Below the pieces are notes generated by a model, which had not been told where the DNA came from, made no database searches, and worked only from the letters and a program-made list of their open reading frames with translations. DNA of 64,000 bases, from positions 111,167,160 through 111,231,159 of the forward strand of contig NC_062219.1 in NCBI RefSeq assembly GCF_902686445.1. Direction: 5' to 3'. Position 1 is the stretch's first letter. Every line of letters starts with the position of its first letter. Position numbers and translations under genes: made by a program. The DNA comes from Sciurus carolinensis (lineage: Eukaryota > Chordata > Mammalia > Rodentia > Sciuridae). Below are positions 36,035 to 46,959 of this stretch, one piece after another.

Positions 36035-37160
36035 AAAGCTGAGAAATAGAAAATACAGCATCATTACCATGGATTGGTCTTCTAACTTCTGAGAATGATG
36101 GATTTTCCATTTCATTTGGCACTCAAATTTGTAGAAAATCCATTGGGGTCCCCCTTTTTAAACAAAGAGTCAATGTTTGTCCCTTTGGCAAGTTAAGTTC
36201 CTGGAAAAGGCCTGATGAGTCAATATAATATGCGTTAATTTTTATTTTTCCCATAGAAACAGTATTCAGTAGCAGTTTATAATTTTGATGAAGGGTTTGA
36301 ATGCTAACTTCTTATAGAAATAATTCCAGATTCCAGATACCATCAACTAAGTCAATTGAAGAAGGTGTTCTAGTATTTCATAACTTAAATTTTTTTATGT
36401 ATTTTTACTGTAAGGTCATAGTAAGCCATCTGGATTTTTTTTTTAAAAAAAGTTGTTCTGTCACAATTTTATTTTAAGCAACAATATGGAAAAATATGTC
36501 TGCATTTAAAAGGCTAGTTGGAGAACACTTTTATACTTTTCTTTAAGGAGACCTAGGGCCACTCCATGATGGCTCTTTCATAAAGAAATCATACTTTTCT
36601 TATCACAACTCTCTATATCCAGCTCAGGTTCTAGAGAATGAATATCTTGGTCAATCAGTTTGAGGTTGGATTCATTTTCTCATAATAGTCTGATAAGTTG
36701 TTTGGTGTTGCCAGCCATAATTACAGTGGATACTACACAAGTATACTATTTGTTGTTATTCACAGCAGTTTCCCTCTGAGCCTGTTTACCAATGAAAGAG
36801 AATCTCTTGTATTCCCACTTTGTTTACCCAGCCCATTTGCAAAGCATTTTGTTCCTTGGATGTTGCTGTGACTTTAATCTACTCCTGTATTTAGATAAAT
36901 TTATGTGCAAATATTTCAAAATTGTATCTACAAAGCATCATGGAAAAAGGTTTTCAGAAGTATTGAAACTATTTCTATGAGGAAGGATAAAGGCAGTTTT
37001 CTTCCTTTGGTCTCTACATATAGTTAAACCCAAGTCCTTGATGCTTCTATCCAGAGTTTAGTGTCCGTGTGTACCATCTGTCAGTTGTCATACCTTGTCA
37101 TTAGATTCTGAGCTCCCCAAAAAAGAGAGGACTTGGTCATGTGTGTGGTTTCTACACTAG
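36035..37160. other. Unique DNA, possible L2 trace at the end
   Basis: No gene seen. Positions 37060-37160 ('cattagattctgagctccccaaaaaagagagg') have an L2-like 3'-end look but are too diverged for a confident call. Confidence 0.35.
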
Positions 37161-37172
37161 CAAACCTTGACC

Positions 37173-37324
37173 AGCTAGGCATAGTGGTGCACACCTGTAA
37201 TCCCAGAAAAGCAGGAGGATCATGAGTTAGCAAGACCCTGTCTCACAATAAAAAGGGGGGAATGTGGCTCAGTGGTTAAGCTGCCCTGGGTTCAATCCCT
37301 GGTACCAAAAAAAAAAAAAAAAAA
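37173..37324 (+). mobile_element. MEN / B1-dID composite SINE
   Basis: The B1 half begins 'agctaggcatagtggtgcacacctgtaatccca' and runs to 'caagaccctgtctcac', then 'aataaaaag'. The ID half is 'atgtggctcagtggttaag...ctgccctgggttcaatccctgg', ending in an A18 tail. B1 fused to an ID-type tail is characteristic of squirrel-related rodents. The B1 part is internally shortened. Confidence 0.9.
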
Positions 37325-37329
37325 CTTAA

Positions 37330-38990
37330 CCATATTTTGAATCTATATCTCTGGATGAATCAGTAGCTTATTATGAATGTAAATGTGACTATTTGTAAAT
37401 GAAGCAATTGAAAGCCATGATAAGTGGTGACTTTACAGTACCTATATATGTTCTGTACATATATACAAATACAGATGGATACACAGGTAGATAGATGTAT
37501 ATAAAACCAAAAACAAAATAAGCCCAGTTTCACCAGATTTTGGCTGACAAAGAACAAAATAATTGAAAAAAGAAAGACCAATATTTTAGTAATAAACTTC
37601 CAAAACTCATTTTTATTTAAGAGTTTTTGTCTTGCTAACCACACAGAGAATAGTTGGAGTGAGTGGATCATTTTTTTTTTTTTTCATTTGCTTCTCAGGC
37701 ACTAGCCATGAGAGACAAACTTGATGATCTAATAGGCCTTTTCCATATCTAATATCTATAATTTTGGCTTTTCTGTGGCAACTTCTAACTGCTTTAAATA
37801 AGCCATCTTACTTTTGAAAAAACGTACATCTGGATTTGAGACCTACCTAATATATGTCAAGACATGTTTGTCCCTTTAAAGCCCCATCAGGGCCTCTGAG
37901 AGTCTGAAGAAACTAAAAGGAAGCAGAAAGGGGGAGGAGTGTGCTGTGAGTCTAACAATTTGTTTTTTTTTTTTTTTATTTTTCAGTAATGAGATTATCC
38001 CTCAGGCCCTCTTAAATCATTTGTTGGTTTAAAAAAACTTAGTATCATTTGTTGGTTAAAATTGAGTATTAGTATATTCTTACTTTAGTAATTTTTTTGC
38101 ATTGTCAATTCTGTTTCTGGGAAGTTGTCCTACCATTGACGAGCATTTTGTTTCACAGATTTTAGTCATCATTCCTGACCAGTTATTGGCCTCATATTCA
38201 CTCGGCAACTTCTCAGACTTGACTAAGGAGGAATTTGTGCTTTGCTCCAAATGTCAACTAGTGGTGATCCTCAAGCCAGATGTGTTAGGAGCATTATTAC
38301 AAATACATAATGTCTGTGTTCGTCCCAGCTAAACATATCACCGCACAATGAACTAGCTTTTATAAAGGTACAAATGCATAGGCTCTAATTATACTCAGGT
38401 TCTACATCTGCTTCGTGGGCTGGAATAGCTATCCTTTATTCTTCCTGCCTGGTGACATTAATTTAATATGGAGGTCTTGTGAACTGTTTTCAGTTAATAT
38501 TTTCTCCTGTGAATATTTAGTTACATCCTAAAAATATTCTTCCAGGCAGGAAGAATAGAGGACCACCTTTATGTGTCTTATCACCCATTAGTCTGTCCTT
38601 GTCTTCTTGAAGACTAATTCGACCAGAATGCTAAGTTTAATTTTCTGACCCTTTCTCTATACCCTTACGATCAAATGAAAATAGAAACTAAAGATTCACT
38701 TGGAGTACTTATCTCTACATCTGTGCTGTATAGAAGAATCATATACATTGCAACAATCAAGTAAGATGTGTACATTTGTTCATTCAACAAATATTTTCTG
38801 ACCCATACTATATTCCAGGTACTTCTTTAAAGTACATTAAAATGTTCCCATGTATGGCTATGACTTAACCTTTAATGTCACTTTTGGGTTGATACTTGTC
38901 ACAAAATAATATGTTTCCGTAGTTTAGTTATTTATCCTAAAATGCCTTTTAAAAGTAAGTTATCCTTCACTGACCACTGTTCTAGGTGGA
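37330..38990. other. Unique DNA with one short sense ORF
   Basis: No repeat other than T-rich runs (37668-37684, 37963-37978). A 76-codon frame at 38102-38332 is discussed under findings. 38770-38830 has a 'tcattcaacaaatatttt' trace typical of ancient repeats. Confidence 0.4.
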
Positions 38991-38994
38991 CTAA

Positions 38995-39200
38995 ATAGTA
39001 GAAGATATAGTGGATTGGACATTAAGTGTCCTGGCTCTGTCACTGAACTGTGAGATTTAGACAAATCATTTAACCTTCCCACAGTTTTCTCAATCTAATA
39101 TGGGACAGTAATTCTGCCTGCTTTCCAGAATTACGATGAGGTTCACATGAGATAATACATGTAGAAATACTTTATCAGCAGTAAACCAATTTGTAAATAC
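38995..39200 (+). repeat. MIR SINE
   Basis: Long, clear sense MIR: 'ctggctctgtcactgaactgtgagatttagacaaatcatttaaccttcc', 'aatctaatatgggacagtaattctgcctgc', 'gatgaggttcacatgagataatacatgtagaaa'. Confidence 0.88.
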
Positions 39201-39284
39201 GCACATAAAATATATTCTTATTGACATGAGCTGAAACCAAATGATGAACATAAATCAAGGAAAATGCCTTAAGAGCTAGCAGGT

Positions 39285-39291
39285 TTGGATG

Positions 39292-39327
<36 letters not shown>

Positions 39328-39916
39328 TTTTATTAGCTACAATACTATAGACCCTAGAGCTGCCTCATTCCCTCCCCTCCCCTTCCCCCCAGCCATGGGG
39401 TCAGGCCTTTCCAGGAGCCCCTGCCTTTGCCCCCTGAGCCCGCTGAAATTCCTGTTGCAGCTGAGCAAGGGTCTCCCTCTGTTGCTCTGACTGTCGCTCA
39501 AGGTCTCAGAACTGGGATTCATATCACTTAATTTCAGCTGTTATATAGTCCAGTCTCTTCCCAACTGTGGCCTGAGCTTCCCCCAGTTCCTGTTTGACCA
39601 GCACAGGACCCAGAAGTTTAAAAACCACGTTGGACCCATCCAGCAGGGCCAGTTCCTCTTTTACGATATTATTCTCTCTTAGTTGTGCCTCAAACTTCTG
39701 TCTCCCTGACTGGATTTACTCAAATCTTTGTGTAGCTGTTGGTATTTCTCCACTTCTCCCTGCAGCTTCTTTTGGATAAGCTTAGCCATGGTGGGGATGA
39801 AAGCCTGCTGGGAGCAGGATGGGTGCACTGGTCTCAAGCTCTGGAAGGAGCCTGATCTCCCTTTTCTAACCCGACTCACGTTCTCCCTTCTGTTTTAATA
39901 ATCTTGGATGTCTTTT
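39285..39916 (-). pseudogene. PFDN6: Processed pseudogene of prefoldin subunit 6
   Basis: An intronless minus-strand copy of the mRNA for prefoldin subunit 6 (HKE2), a beta-type subunit of the hexameric prefoldin chaperone that passes nascent actin and tubulin to CCT. The start at 39789 opens MAKLIQKKLQGEVEKYQQL, and the matching stop is at 39401-39403. The span is 389 nt against 390 expected (129 residues plus stop), consistent with one single-base deletion, which lies just after DLSKS. After it the parental frame continues (GSNVVFKL, GKRLDYITAEIK), then TGA replaces an Arg codon after AEIK and a second TGA follows shortly. The 3'UTR has AATAAA, and the tail is T31 on the plus strand (39294-39324). 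Perfect 13-bp target duplications ttggatgtctttt lie at 39285-39297 and 39904-39916. No function is expected. Confidence 0.95.
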
Positions 39917-40353
39917 AACATCAGTCTTTAAGAGAAAATGTTCATTTATAAGCTAGCTTACAGGAGAACCTTGATTAGACCAAGCCAGTTAAAGAGATCC
40001 ACACAACAGGAATACACAGAATATTACTATAATATTTTTCTTACCACAGTGGATAAAGACAATAGGGAATTAAGAATGGAAATAAATCTGAAAGACTTGG
40101 AAGTTTGATTTTTTTTTTTCCCACTTGGATTAGTGTTCCATTCCTTAACCCACTGAGCATCCAAATTGATGCCAAGGCCCCACCTTGAGAAATTAATTGG
40201 TTTAGAATGCAGTCTGAGCCTTAGATTATAATATATCACTATCTAGTGCTGAGAAAAATCACTGTGTCAGAGAAATGAAAAGACCTCCAGAAGTCTAGTT
40301 GTAAAGAAAAATTTTATAGACACAGATAACTGTCAACATTAGAAGAATATATC

Positions 40354-40795
40354 CGTTATGGTTGAATGTGAGGTGTCCCCCAAAAGCTCACATGTGAGAC
40401 AATGTGAGAGACTCATAGAAGAAATTATTGTGTTACAATAGCCTTAATGCAATTAATGAATTAGTCACCTGATGGGATTATTTAAGTGGTAACTGAAGGC
40501 AGGTGGAGTGTGGCTGGAGGAGCTGGGCATTGGGGGCATGGCTTAGGGGTATATATTTGTATCTAGCAAGTGAAGATCTCTCTCTGCTTTCTGATCATCA
40601 TGTGAGCTGCTTCCCTCTGCCACACTGTTGCTCCATGATGTCCTGCCTCACCTGGAGCCCCAAGGAATGGAGCCTGCTATCTGTGGACTGAAACCTCTAA
40701 AACTGTGAGCCCACAAATAAAATAAATTTTTCCTCCTCTACAGTTGTTCTGGTCAGGTCTTTTAGTCAGAAAAGCAAAAAAAGATGACTAAAACA
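40354..40795 (+). mobile_element. MaLR (MST/MLT1-like) solo LTR, copy A
   Basis: Starts 'cgttatggttgaatgtgaggtgtcccccaaaagctcacatgtg', contains 'agaaattattgtgttacaat', 'tcacctgatgggatta', 'tgtgagctgcttccctctgccacactgttgctccatgatg', the AATAAA signal, and ends 'tttagtcagaaaagcaaaaaaagatgactaaaaca'. Flanks atatc/atatg form a probable 5-bp duplication with one mismatch. No internal retroviral region. Same family as 52810-53203 and 62314-62737. Confidence 0.8.
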
Positions 40796-40799
40796 ATAT

Positions 40800-41475
40800 G
40801 TGTCTAATGATTGCTAGAGAAAATTTCTGGAACGTATAGGTCTCCAGCAATAGTTAAATAGTTTAGATTGACATTTTATTATTGGGAAATAAGAAAAGGA
40901 GGAGAAAAGACAGCAGGAACTTAAAATGTAAATCTTTCTGTAATTGTTAAAATTTCAATTTAAAAATTAGTTACAACCAGTAACATGATAGCTATAGAGT
41001 GAATCATGTGTCAACAGATATTTGCAAACATGTTATTTTCACAACTCTTGTTTCCTGTAGTGAACATTTATGTAATGGTTAATCTGAGTTGTTATAACCA
41101 ATGGTGGCTGGTTCCCTTTAATATGCCCTTTGATTATAACCAGACTTGTAGTCTCAGGTCAATCACAAAAATGCCAAAAAGAAAAAATATATATTTTTAG
41201 CCTAAAGTAGCATTTTATGCCTAGCAAATAACTGTGTCAGCAATTGGGAAAGTATAAAATAGTTAACACCATCTCAAAGTAAAATACTGGGAACAAAATA
41301 TCATCTTTTCATTGTGCTCAGGGTCTAGTTCTCCGAGCATTATCTTGATTTATGCCTAAGGGTTTAATCCCATCCTTAATATCAGTTACATTCTTGTGCT
41401 TTTAAGTCCTGGGTTTTTGACTTTATTTTGTTTTGTTGGTGTTTGGGTTTTTGTTTGCTTGTTTGCTTTGTGCAG
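40800..41475. other. Unique DNA, no gene seen
   Basis: AT-rich, no recognised element. It ends in TG/T-rich simple sequence leading into a SINE tail. Confidence 0.4.
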
Positions 41476-41590
41476 TTTTTTTTTTTTTTTTTTCCTTTCT
41501 GTTTTTGCATGTTTGTTGGGGTGTGCTGGGATTAAAACAGCCTCGCACATGCTAGGCAGGTACTCTACCACTGAGCTATACTCCCAGCAC
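41476..41590 (-). mobile_element. ID-type SINE, antisense
   Basis: Antisense tRNA-derived SINE: 'gtgctgggattaaaacagcctcgcacatgctaggcaggtactctaccactgagctatactcccagc' with complements of the B and A boxes, preceded by a T18 run (41476-41493) and T/G-rich spacer. Confidence 0.85.
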
Positions 41591-41643
41591 TCAAATTCTG
41601 TTTTTAAATGCAGAGAAAGTCAAGAAAGTTTAAGTAAAGCTTA

Positions 41644-41650
41644 ACACACA

Positions 41651-41693
<43 letters not shown>
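41644..41693. repeat. (AC)n microsatellite
   Basis: About 20 AC units, nearly perfect, between two antisense ID SINEs. Confidence 0.97.
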
Positions 41694-41695
<2 letters not shown>

Positions 41696-41749
41696 CCTCT
41701 ATTTCTGATGTGGAAAATTATTCTCCAGTCTTCCAAAAAAAAAAAAAAA

Positions 41750-41839
41750 TTTTTTTTTTTTTTGCAGTACTAGGGATCGAACCCAGGGCCTTGTGCTTGC
41801 AAGGCAAGCACTCTACCAACTGAGCTATCTCCCAAGCCC
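41750..41839 (-). mobile_element. ID-type SINE, antisense, well preserved
   Basis: T14 tail complement, then 'gcagtactagggatcgaacccagggccttgtgcttgcaaggcaagcactctaccaactgagctatctcccaagccc'. Both pol III box complements match the consensus closely, indicating a young copy. The tail abuts an A15 run (41735-41749), making an A15T14 palindrome. Confidence 0.92.
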
Positions 41840-42094
41840 AAAAAATTTCTTTTAATTGGGGGAAGACATGTTCAGAAAGGTCAGGCATCCTGTGTTCTCT
41901 CCGAAGACCTTTCTGCTTTCTTTTCCCTGCAAAATATATATGACTATCCCAGTCTTACCTCCTTTTCCCAACTCCTTTCCATCTGAGAGTTGGGGCAGTT
42001 CTGCAGAATGAAATTTTAAGCACTCTAGAGCAAAAGACTATTTCAAAGTTTGAAGTGACTGCTGATGGCGTCTAGTGATAGGGTACACATGAAT

Positions 42095-42225
42095 GGTTTA
42101 AATCTACTAAACTGTGAGTCCCAGGACACCCTGCTTTGAACCTCAAGTATCTGTCTTCCTCCCATAGTGCCTAGCTAAGTGCCTAGTAAATAGTAGGCGT
42201 TCACTAAGTATTTGCCAAAATGAAT
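42095..42225 (+). repeat. L2 3'-end fragment
   Basis: 'ctcccatagtgcctagctaagtgcctagtaaatagtaggcgttcactaagtatttgccaaaatgaattg' matches the L2 terminal motif. Confidence 0.7.
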
Positions 42226-42949
42226 TGATTTTGTAATTACATATACCTTGCTTTTAAGGAAATAATGCTAGTCATATAATTTTTCTATTCAGCTGGTTCT
42301 TTCTAATGAAAACATAGTATGTGTCCAGGTGGAAAACCAACAACATGGAAACGTAAAAAAAATGTTGTTTTGCATTTTCTAATACTCTTCAAGTTCAGAT
42401 CTTCTTTCTGCCTGTGTTATACAAATCCTGACCATGCCCCAAAATATATCATTCTAAAAAATTTTTACAAAGGGATAATTTATATACAATAAAATTTACT
42501 CTTTTAGGTTAAATATCTAATTGGATGTTTTGACAAATGTGTGCAACCACTATCACAATTAAGATACAGAGCATTTTTGTTGCTGAAAAAATATCATTTT
42601 TCTCCTCCCATAATTTCCAGCCCTGTCAACCATGGATCTATTTTTCGATCATATGATTTCCAATAGTAGAAAGTCATATAAATGGAATCATACCTATTTA
42701 CCCCCTTTGAGTCTGACTTCTTTCACTTAGTATAATATATTTGAAATTCATCCAGGTATATGTACCATAATTCTTTTATTGCTAAAGTATTCCTTTCTAT
42801 GGCTGTGTCACATTTATCTATGTAATTAACATTTGAGTTATTTCCAGTTGTTGGCAATTTTGAGTAGTTTCCACAAAAATACATAAATATTCACATACAT
42901 ATTTTGATGTGGGCATATTTTCATTTTGCTTGAGCTTTGGTTTGTTCAT

Positions 42950-43026
42950 TTGGCAGTACTGGAGACTGAACCCAGGGCCTCACAAATACTAGGCAGGCTC
43001 TGTGCCACTGAGCTACACCCTCAGCC
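42950..43026 (-). mobile_element. ID-type SINE, antisense
   Basis: 'ttggcagtactggagactgaacccagggcctcacaaatactaggcaggctctgtgccactgagctacaccctcagcc' is the antisense tRNA-derived SINE body, inserted in the old L1. More diverged than the 41.75-kb copy. Confidence 0.88.
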
Positions 43027-43555
43027 TTTGAACCTGGAATTTTGAAGTAGTCTAATATATCAGTTTTTCTCTATACATAAGTATGTTAGCTAAGAAACTT
43101 GACTTACCATAAAGTTACAAAGATTTTCTCATGTCTTTTTCTAGAAGTTTTATGGTTTCTTATGTTTGAGTCTATGATTGGTTTTTAGTTAATATTTATA
43201 TGGTATGTTATTTTGCATATGAATTGTTCCAGACTTCTTTGTTGAAAAGACTTGTTTCCCTATTGAACTGTCTTGACACCTTTGGGGAGGATAAATATAT
43301 CACGTAAGTCTATTTCCCATCCCTCTTCTCTTCCACTGATGTGCATCTCTCTCTATATGCCAGTACCACACTAACTTGGTTACTTTAGCTTTGCACTGTG
43401 TATTGAAATCAGATAGTGTATGCCCTTTCAACTTCATTCATTTTCAACATTTGGTGGGGGGCACTGTTCAAGGTCCTTTTGAGTTTTCATTTGGAATCAA
43501 AGCCTGGTCAGATTTAGAAAATAATTGAACTGAATCTATAGATAAGATTATGGAG

Positions 43556-43640
43556 GGGCTAGGGATATAGCTCAGTTGGTAGAGTGCTTGCCTCACAAGC
43601 ACAAGGTCCTGGGTTCAGTCCCCAACACCGCAGAAAAAAA
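43556..43640 (+). mobile_element. ID-type SINE, sense, well preserved
   Basis: 'ggggctagggatatagctcagttggtagagtgcttgcctcacaagcacaaggtcctgggttcagtccccaacaccgcag' with close-to-consensus A and B boxes and a short A tail, inserted in the old L1. Not a functional tRNA: the cloverleaf 3' half and acceptor stem are absent. Confidence 0.93.
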
Positions 43641-43670
43641 AGAATTGTGGAGAATATGACTTGTTAACAC

Positions 43671-43866
43671 AGTACATCTCCTCATTTATTTAGATCTTCT
43701 TAAATCTTTCATAATGTTTTGTAGTTTTTATTCTGCAGGCTTGCACCTATTTTGTTGAAATTTCTTCTAAGTACATCTCTTCATTTATTTAGATCTTCTT
43801 AAATCTTTCATAATGTTTTGTAGTTTTCTGCAGGCTTGCACTTATTTTGTTGAAATTTCTTCTAAG
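43671..43866. repeat. 99-bp tandem duplication inside old L1
   Basis: Copy 1 (43671-43769) and copy 2 (43770-43866) are nearly identical. Copy 2 lacks a few bases in the 'gtagtttttattctgcagg' segment (reads 'gtagttttctgcagg') and has a few substitutions. Confidence 0.93.
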
Positions 43867-44282
43867 TCATGTTTTTCATACTTTTATATTTTCTTAATTT
43901 CAGTTTCTTGATCATTGCAAGTATATAGAAATAAGGTATGTTTTTTGTTCTTATATTGACATTGTGTCTTGCAACCTTGATAAACTCATGGGTTCTATTA
44001 ACATTTTTGTAGATTCTTTGATGTTTTCCTGTGTAGACAAGTTAATTCTCTATGAATACAGGCAGCTTTATTTCAACATTTCAAATGTGTATGACTTTTG
44101 TTTCTTTGCCTTATTTTACTGCTATTGGTGATGACATAGGCATGATAGAGTGGATATCCTTGCTTTATTCCTGATCTCATGGGGAAAATGTTCATACTTT
44201 CACCGTTAAGACTGATCTTAGCTGTGGGGTTTTCATGAGTTTCTTTTACAAGAATGAAGAGCATCATCATTTTTTGTCTGTT

Positions 44283-44287
<5 letters not shown>

Positions 44288-44317
<30 letters not shown>
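44288..44317. repeat. (TA)n microsatellite
   Basis: A run of about 15 TA units immediately preceding the target duplication of the 44.33-kb L1. Confidence 0.95.
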
Positions 44318-44320
<3 letters not shown>

Positions 44321-44959
44321 TCGTTTTGGTTTTTTTCCCATTTTTTTTAAATCTACAGTTGTACATAACTGTAGGATTTGTTGTTTCATATTCAGACATG
44401 CACACAATATAACTATATAATTTGACCAATATCATTCCCCAGTATTTCCCTTTTCCCTTTTCTCTGCCCTCCCCCAGTCCCTTTTTTCTGTTCTACTGAT
44501 CTCTTTGATTTTCAGGAGATGCACTTCCACCTTTCTTTTCCTTTTTTTCCTCTCTAGCTTCCACATATGAGAGAACACATAGGACCTTCCTTGACCTTCT
44601 TAGTTTGGCTTATTTCACTTAACATAATGGTCTCAAGTTCCATCCATTTTCCTACAAATGATGTAATTTCATGCTTCTTTATTACTGAATAAAAAACTCC
44701 ATTGTATATATATATATATATAGAACGTTTTCTTCATCCATTCATCCATTGACAAACACCTAAACTGGTTCCATATTTTGAATTGTAAATTGTGCTGCTA
44801 TGAACATGGGTATGTATTGTATCACTGTAGTATACTTACTAATTATTTAGGGTAAATACAGGGGAGTAAATAGCTAGGTCATACATTGGTGCCGTGGCTA
44901 CTCTTCTGTGGAACCACCATATTGATTGCCATCGTGGTTGTAATATATGCCTCATTTTG
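44312..44959 (-). mobile_element. 5'-truncated L1, antisense, 17-bp TSD
   Basis: Flanked by atatatgcctc[g/a]ttttg at 44312-44328 and 44943-44959 (16 of 17 identical). The body contains the L1 3'UTR and the end of ORF2 in antisense: 'ggcttatttcacttaacataatggtctcaagttccatccattttcctacaaatgatgtaa', 'actgaataaaaaactccattgta', 'ttgtgctgctatgaacatggg'. It is older and differs in its 3'UTR from the 4.8-kb L1: no telomere-like units. Confidence 0.88.
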
Positions 44960-45750
44960 AAATTATTAATGCTTCTATATATTTATCATTAGAGCACTGA
45001 TATAATTTGATGCTATCAAGATGTTTTTTAGCACATCAAATAATATCTGTCCTATAATTAGGCTTTTATTTTTTAATATTTCTAAAATTTTAGCAATATT
45101 GGATATATTTTTATCCAATCCACCTTGTCATTTGGGTGACTAAAATGTGCCTAGATAATAATTCCCTTCCACATAAAATGTTTCTTTTCAAAAGGCAGTT
45201 GACTGTGTCTTTGTCATTGAATAGTGTCTTTCTCCCACTCAAAACAAGTGACATCATTGAACATTCAGTATGGCTTATTCTGATGTGACCATGTTCACCT
45301 CCATAACCTTGTGCTGGTATACAATAATGTGATGAATTATACCCTCCTGTCTCACAGGAGATTGGATAAATAGGCCTTTCTGTCACCACACAGTAATCAT
45401 GTCCCCTTGTGTCAAAGCACAAACCATCAAGCTGATCTTAAATCACCAGTGTTTAAACATATTTTTTATCTTTATATTATAGGTATATGACACTGTGAAA
45501 AAAATCTTTGAATGATTTATGGGTGGTAATGTGTTTCTCACCCTCTTTGCATTCATTCTTTATATTGTAATAATCCCCAGGCAGTTAGGCAGCACCGGCC
45601 AGCCTCATGATCTTGTGTCCTGACAAGAAGCAGAACCATAGAAGAAGCAGAACTTCTACATTTATTTCTAAATCCGAGCTATTTTCTTAAGGCTTTCCCC
45701 ATGCCCTAGCCTTCTCTGCAGTTATTAAAACCCTTAGTGTTTCTTTTTGA
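44960..45750. other. Unique or very old DNA, no gene seen
   Basis: A 103-codon antisense frame at 45111-45422 has no recognised family and no clear splice sites. No confident repeat. Confidence 0.35.
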
Positions 45751-45753
45751 AAG

Positions 45754-45952
45754 AGTTCATATGAGAGGCAGGCAGGGTGGCACACACCTGTAATCCCAGA
45801 AACTCAGGACACAGAGGCAGGAGGATCACAAGTTTGAGGCCAGCCTCAGCAACTTAGCAAGACCCTGTATCAAAATAAAAAGAACTGGGGATGTAGCTCA
45901 GTGACAGAGTGCTCCTGGGTTCAATCCCCAGTACTGCAAAAAAAGTTCATAT
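45754..45952 (+). mobile_element. MEN / B1-dID composite SINE with 9-bp TSD
   Basis: B1 half 'ggcagggtggcacacacctgtaatcccagaaactcaggacacagaggcaggaggatcac...ggccagcctcagcaacttagcaagaccctgtatcaaa', a 'ataaaaag' linker, then the ID half 'ctggggatgtagctcagtgacagagtgctcctgggttcaatccccagtactgc' and an A tail. Flanking agttcatat at 45754-45762 and 45944-45952 is the target duplication. Confidence 0.93.
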
Positions 45953-45954
45953 TA

Positions 45955-46800
45955 GTTGTTGTGGCTAGATGAGCTCCCTCTGAGGATCTCAGAATGAAGG
46001 AAGTAGTAGGTCTTGTATAATACATGAAGGACTTTGAGGTCCTGGTTAAGATAATATTTCTGTGCTGCTATATCTAAGGACTTCAGATAAGTGTTCTATA
46101 TATGTATACAGTCATCTTCAGCTGTCATCATAGTACTGATGGGATTGGTGTACTTTTCTTGTGGCATGTGGATGTTCATATGCTGTGTGGCACTGGTAGG
46201 TTTAAAGGACTTGTGAGGGAAATATATCACTTAAACTAGCCCTTTCTGAGGAAAGATAAGTTAACCACTTGAATCATCTTTAGAGGTTACAAAATAAAGT
46301 GGGAAAATTGATTGGAAAGTGCTTTATTATTTGCAAATATATAGATAGACATAGATATAGATATATAGATATATATAGTTAACACCAACACTCAGCTGTT
46401 ACCAATGAGAGCATTAGCAAGACCACTGACTATTAGTTAAACTTCTATTTTGGTTTGAAGTCATGGCTTTGTCACTTCCTTGTGTCTAAGTAGGAGTGAC
46501 CATCATTCTTGAAAAGATTGTTTTTGAAGGCTTTATCTGTGCATGATTATACATGTATACACATGAATGCACACATACATCTGCATGTATGTATTTCCCC
46601 CTCCCCTACCCACTGGCCCAAAGTGAGACTCCTGTCTAATAAAAACCATGACTGTTTCACTGTGTGCCTTTCACAAAGAACATACACAGGAAAATGAAAC
46701 AGTTAGAAGGAAGACAGGATGTTCTTGGTGAGGCAGCACTTCCCCCATCTCTCTCTGTCACCTCATCCTTCCTTATTCGTCTTCATAACATTTATCATCA
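45955..46800. other. Unique DNA with GATA-type simple repeat
   Basis: No gene seen. 46337-46378 is an imperfect (ATAG)n/(TA)n microsatellite. Confidence 0.45.
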
Positions 46801-46814
46801 CTGCAGTATATATG

Positions 46815-46955
46815 TGGGTGTGTGTGGGTGTCACCCCACTAGAAAGGAAGATTTAGTGTGTTCATGATACATCCTCACACTTAGAACACTGGCTTGTCAT
46901 AGGTACTTTATAAATGCTTTTGAGTTAATGAACAAATGAATAAACATTTGTAAGC
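46815..46955 (+). repeat. L2 3'-end fragment
   Basis: 'ctagaaaggaagatttagtgtgttcatgatacatcctcacacttagaacactggcttgtcataggtactttataaatgc' follows the L2 terminal layout. Confidence 0.55.
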
Positions 46956-46959
46956 CAGG

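Larger units (their letters stand above)
42465..44310 (-). mobile_element. Old L1 (L1M-type), antisense, interrupted
   Basis: The 3' part (42465-42930) has 'tttgacaaatgtgtgcaaccactatcacaattaagatacagagca', 'catataaatggaatcatacc' and 'tctgacttctttcacttagtataat'. The ORF2 part (43040-44290) has 'tctagaagttttatggtttctta', 'tatatgccagtaccacactaacttggttactttagctttg' and 'tgatgacataggcatgatagagtggatatccttgc'. It is interrupted by an antisense ID SINE (42950-43026), a sense ID SINE (43556-43640), a 99-bp tandem duplication (43671-43866) and, at its end, a younger L1. Confidence 0.8.
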
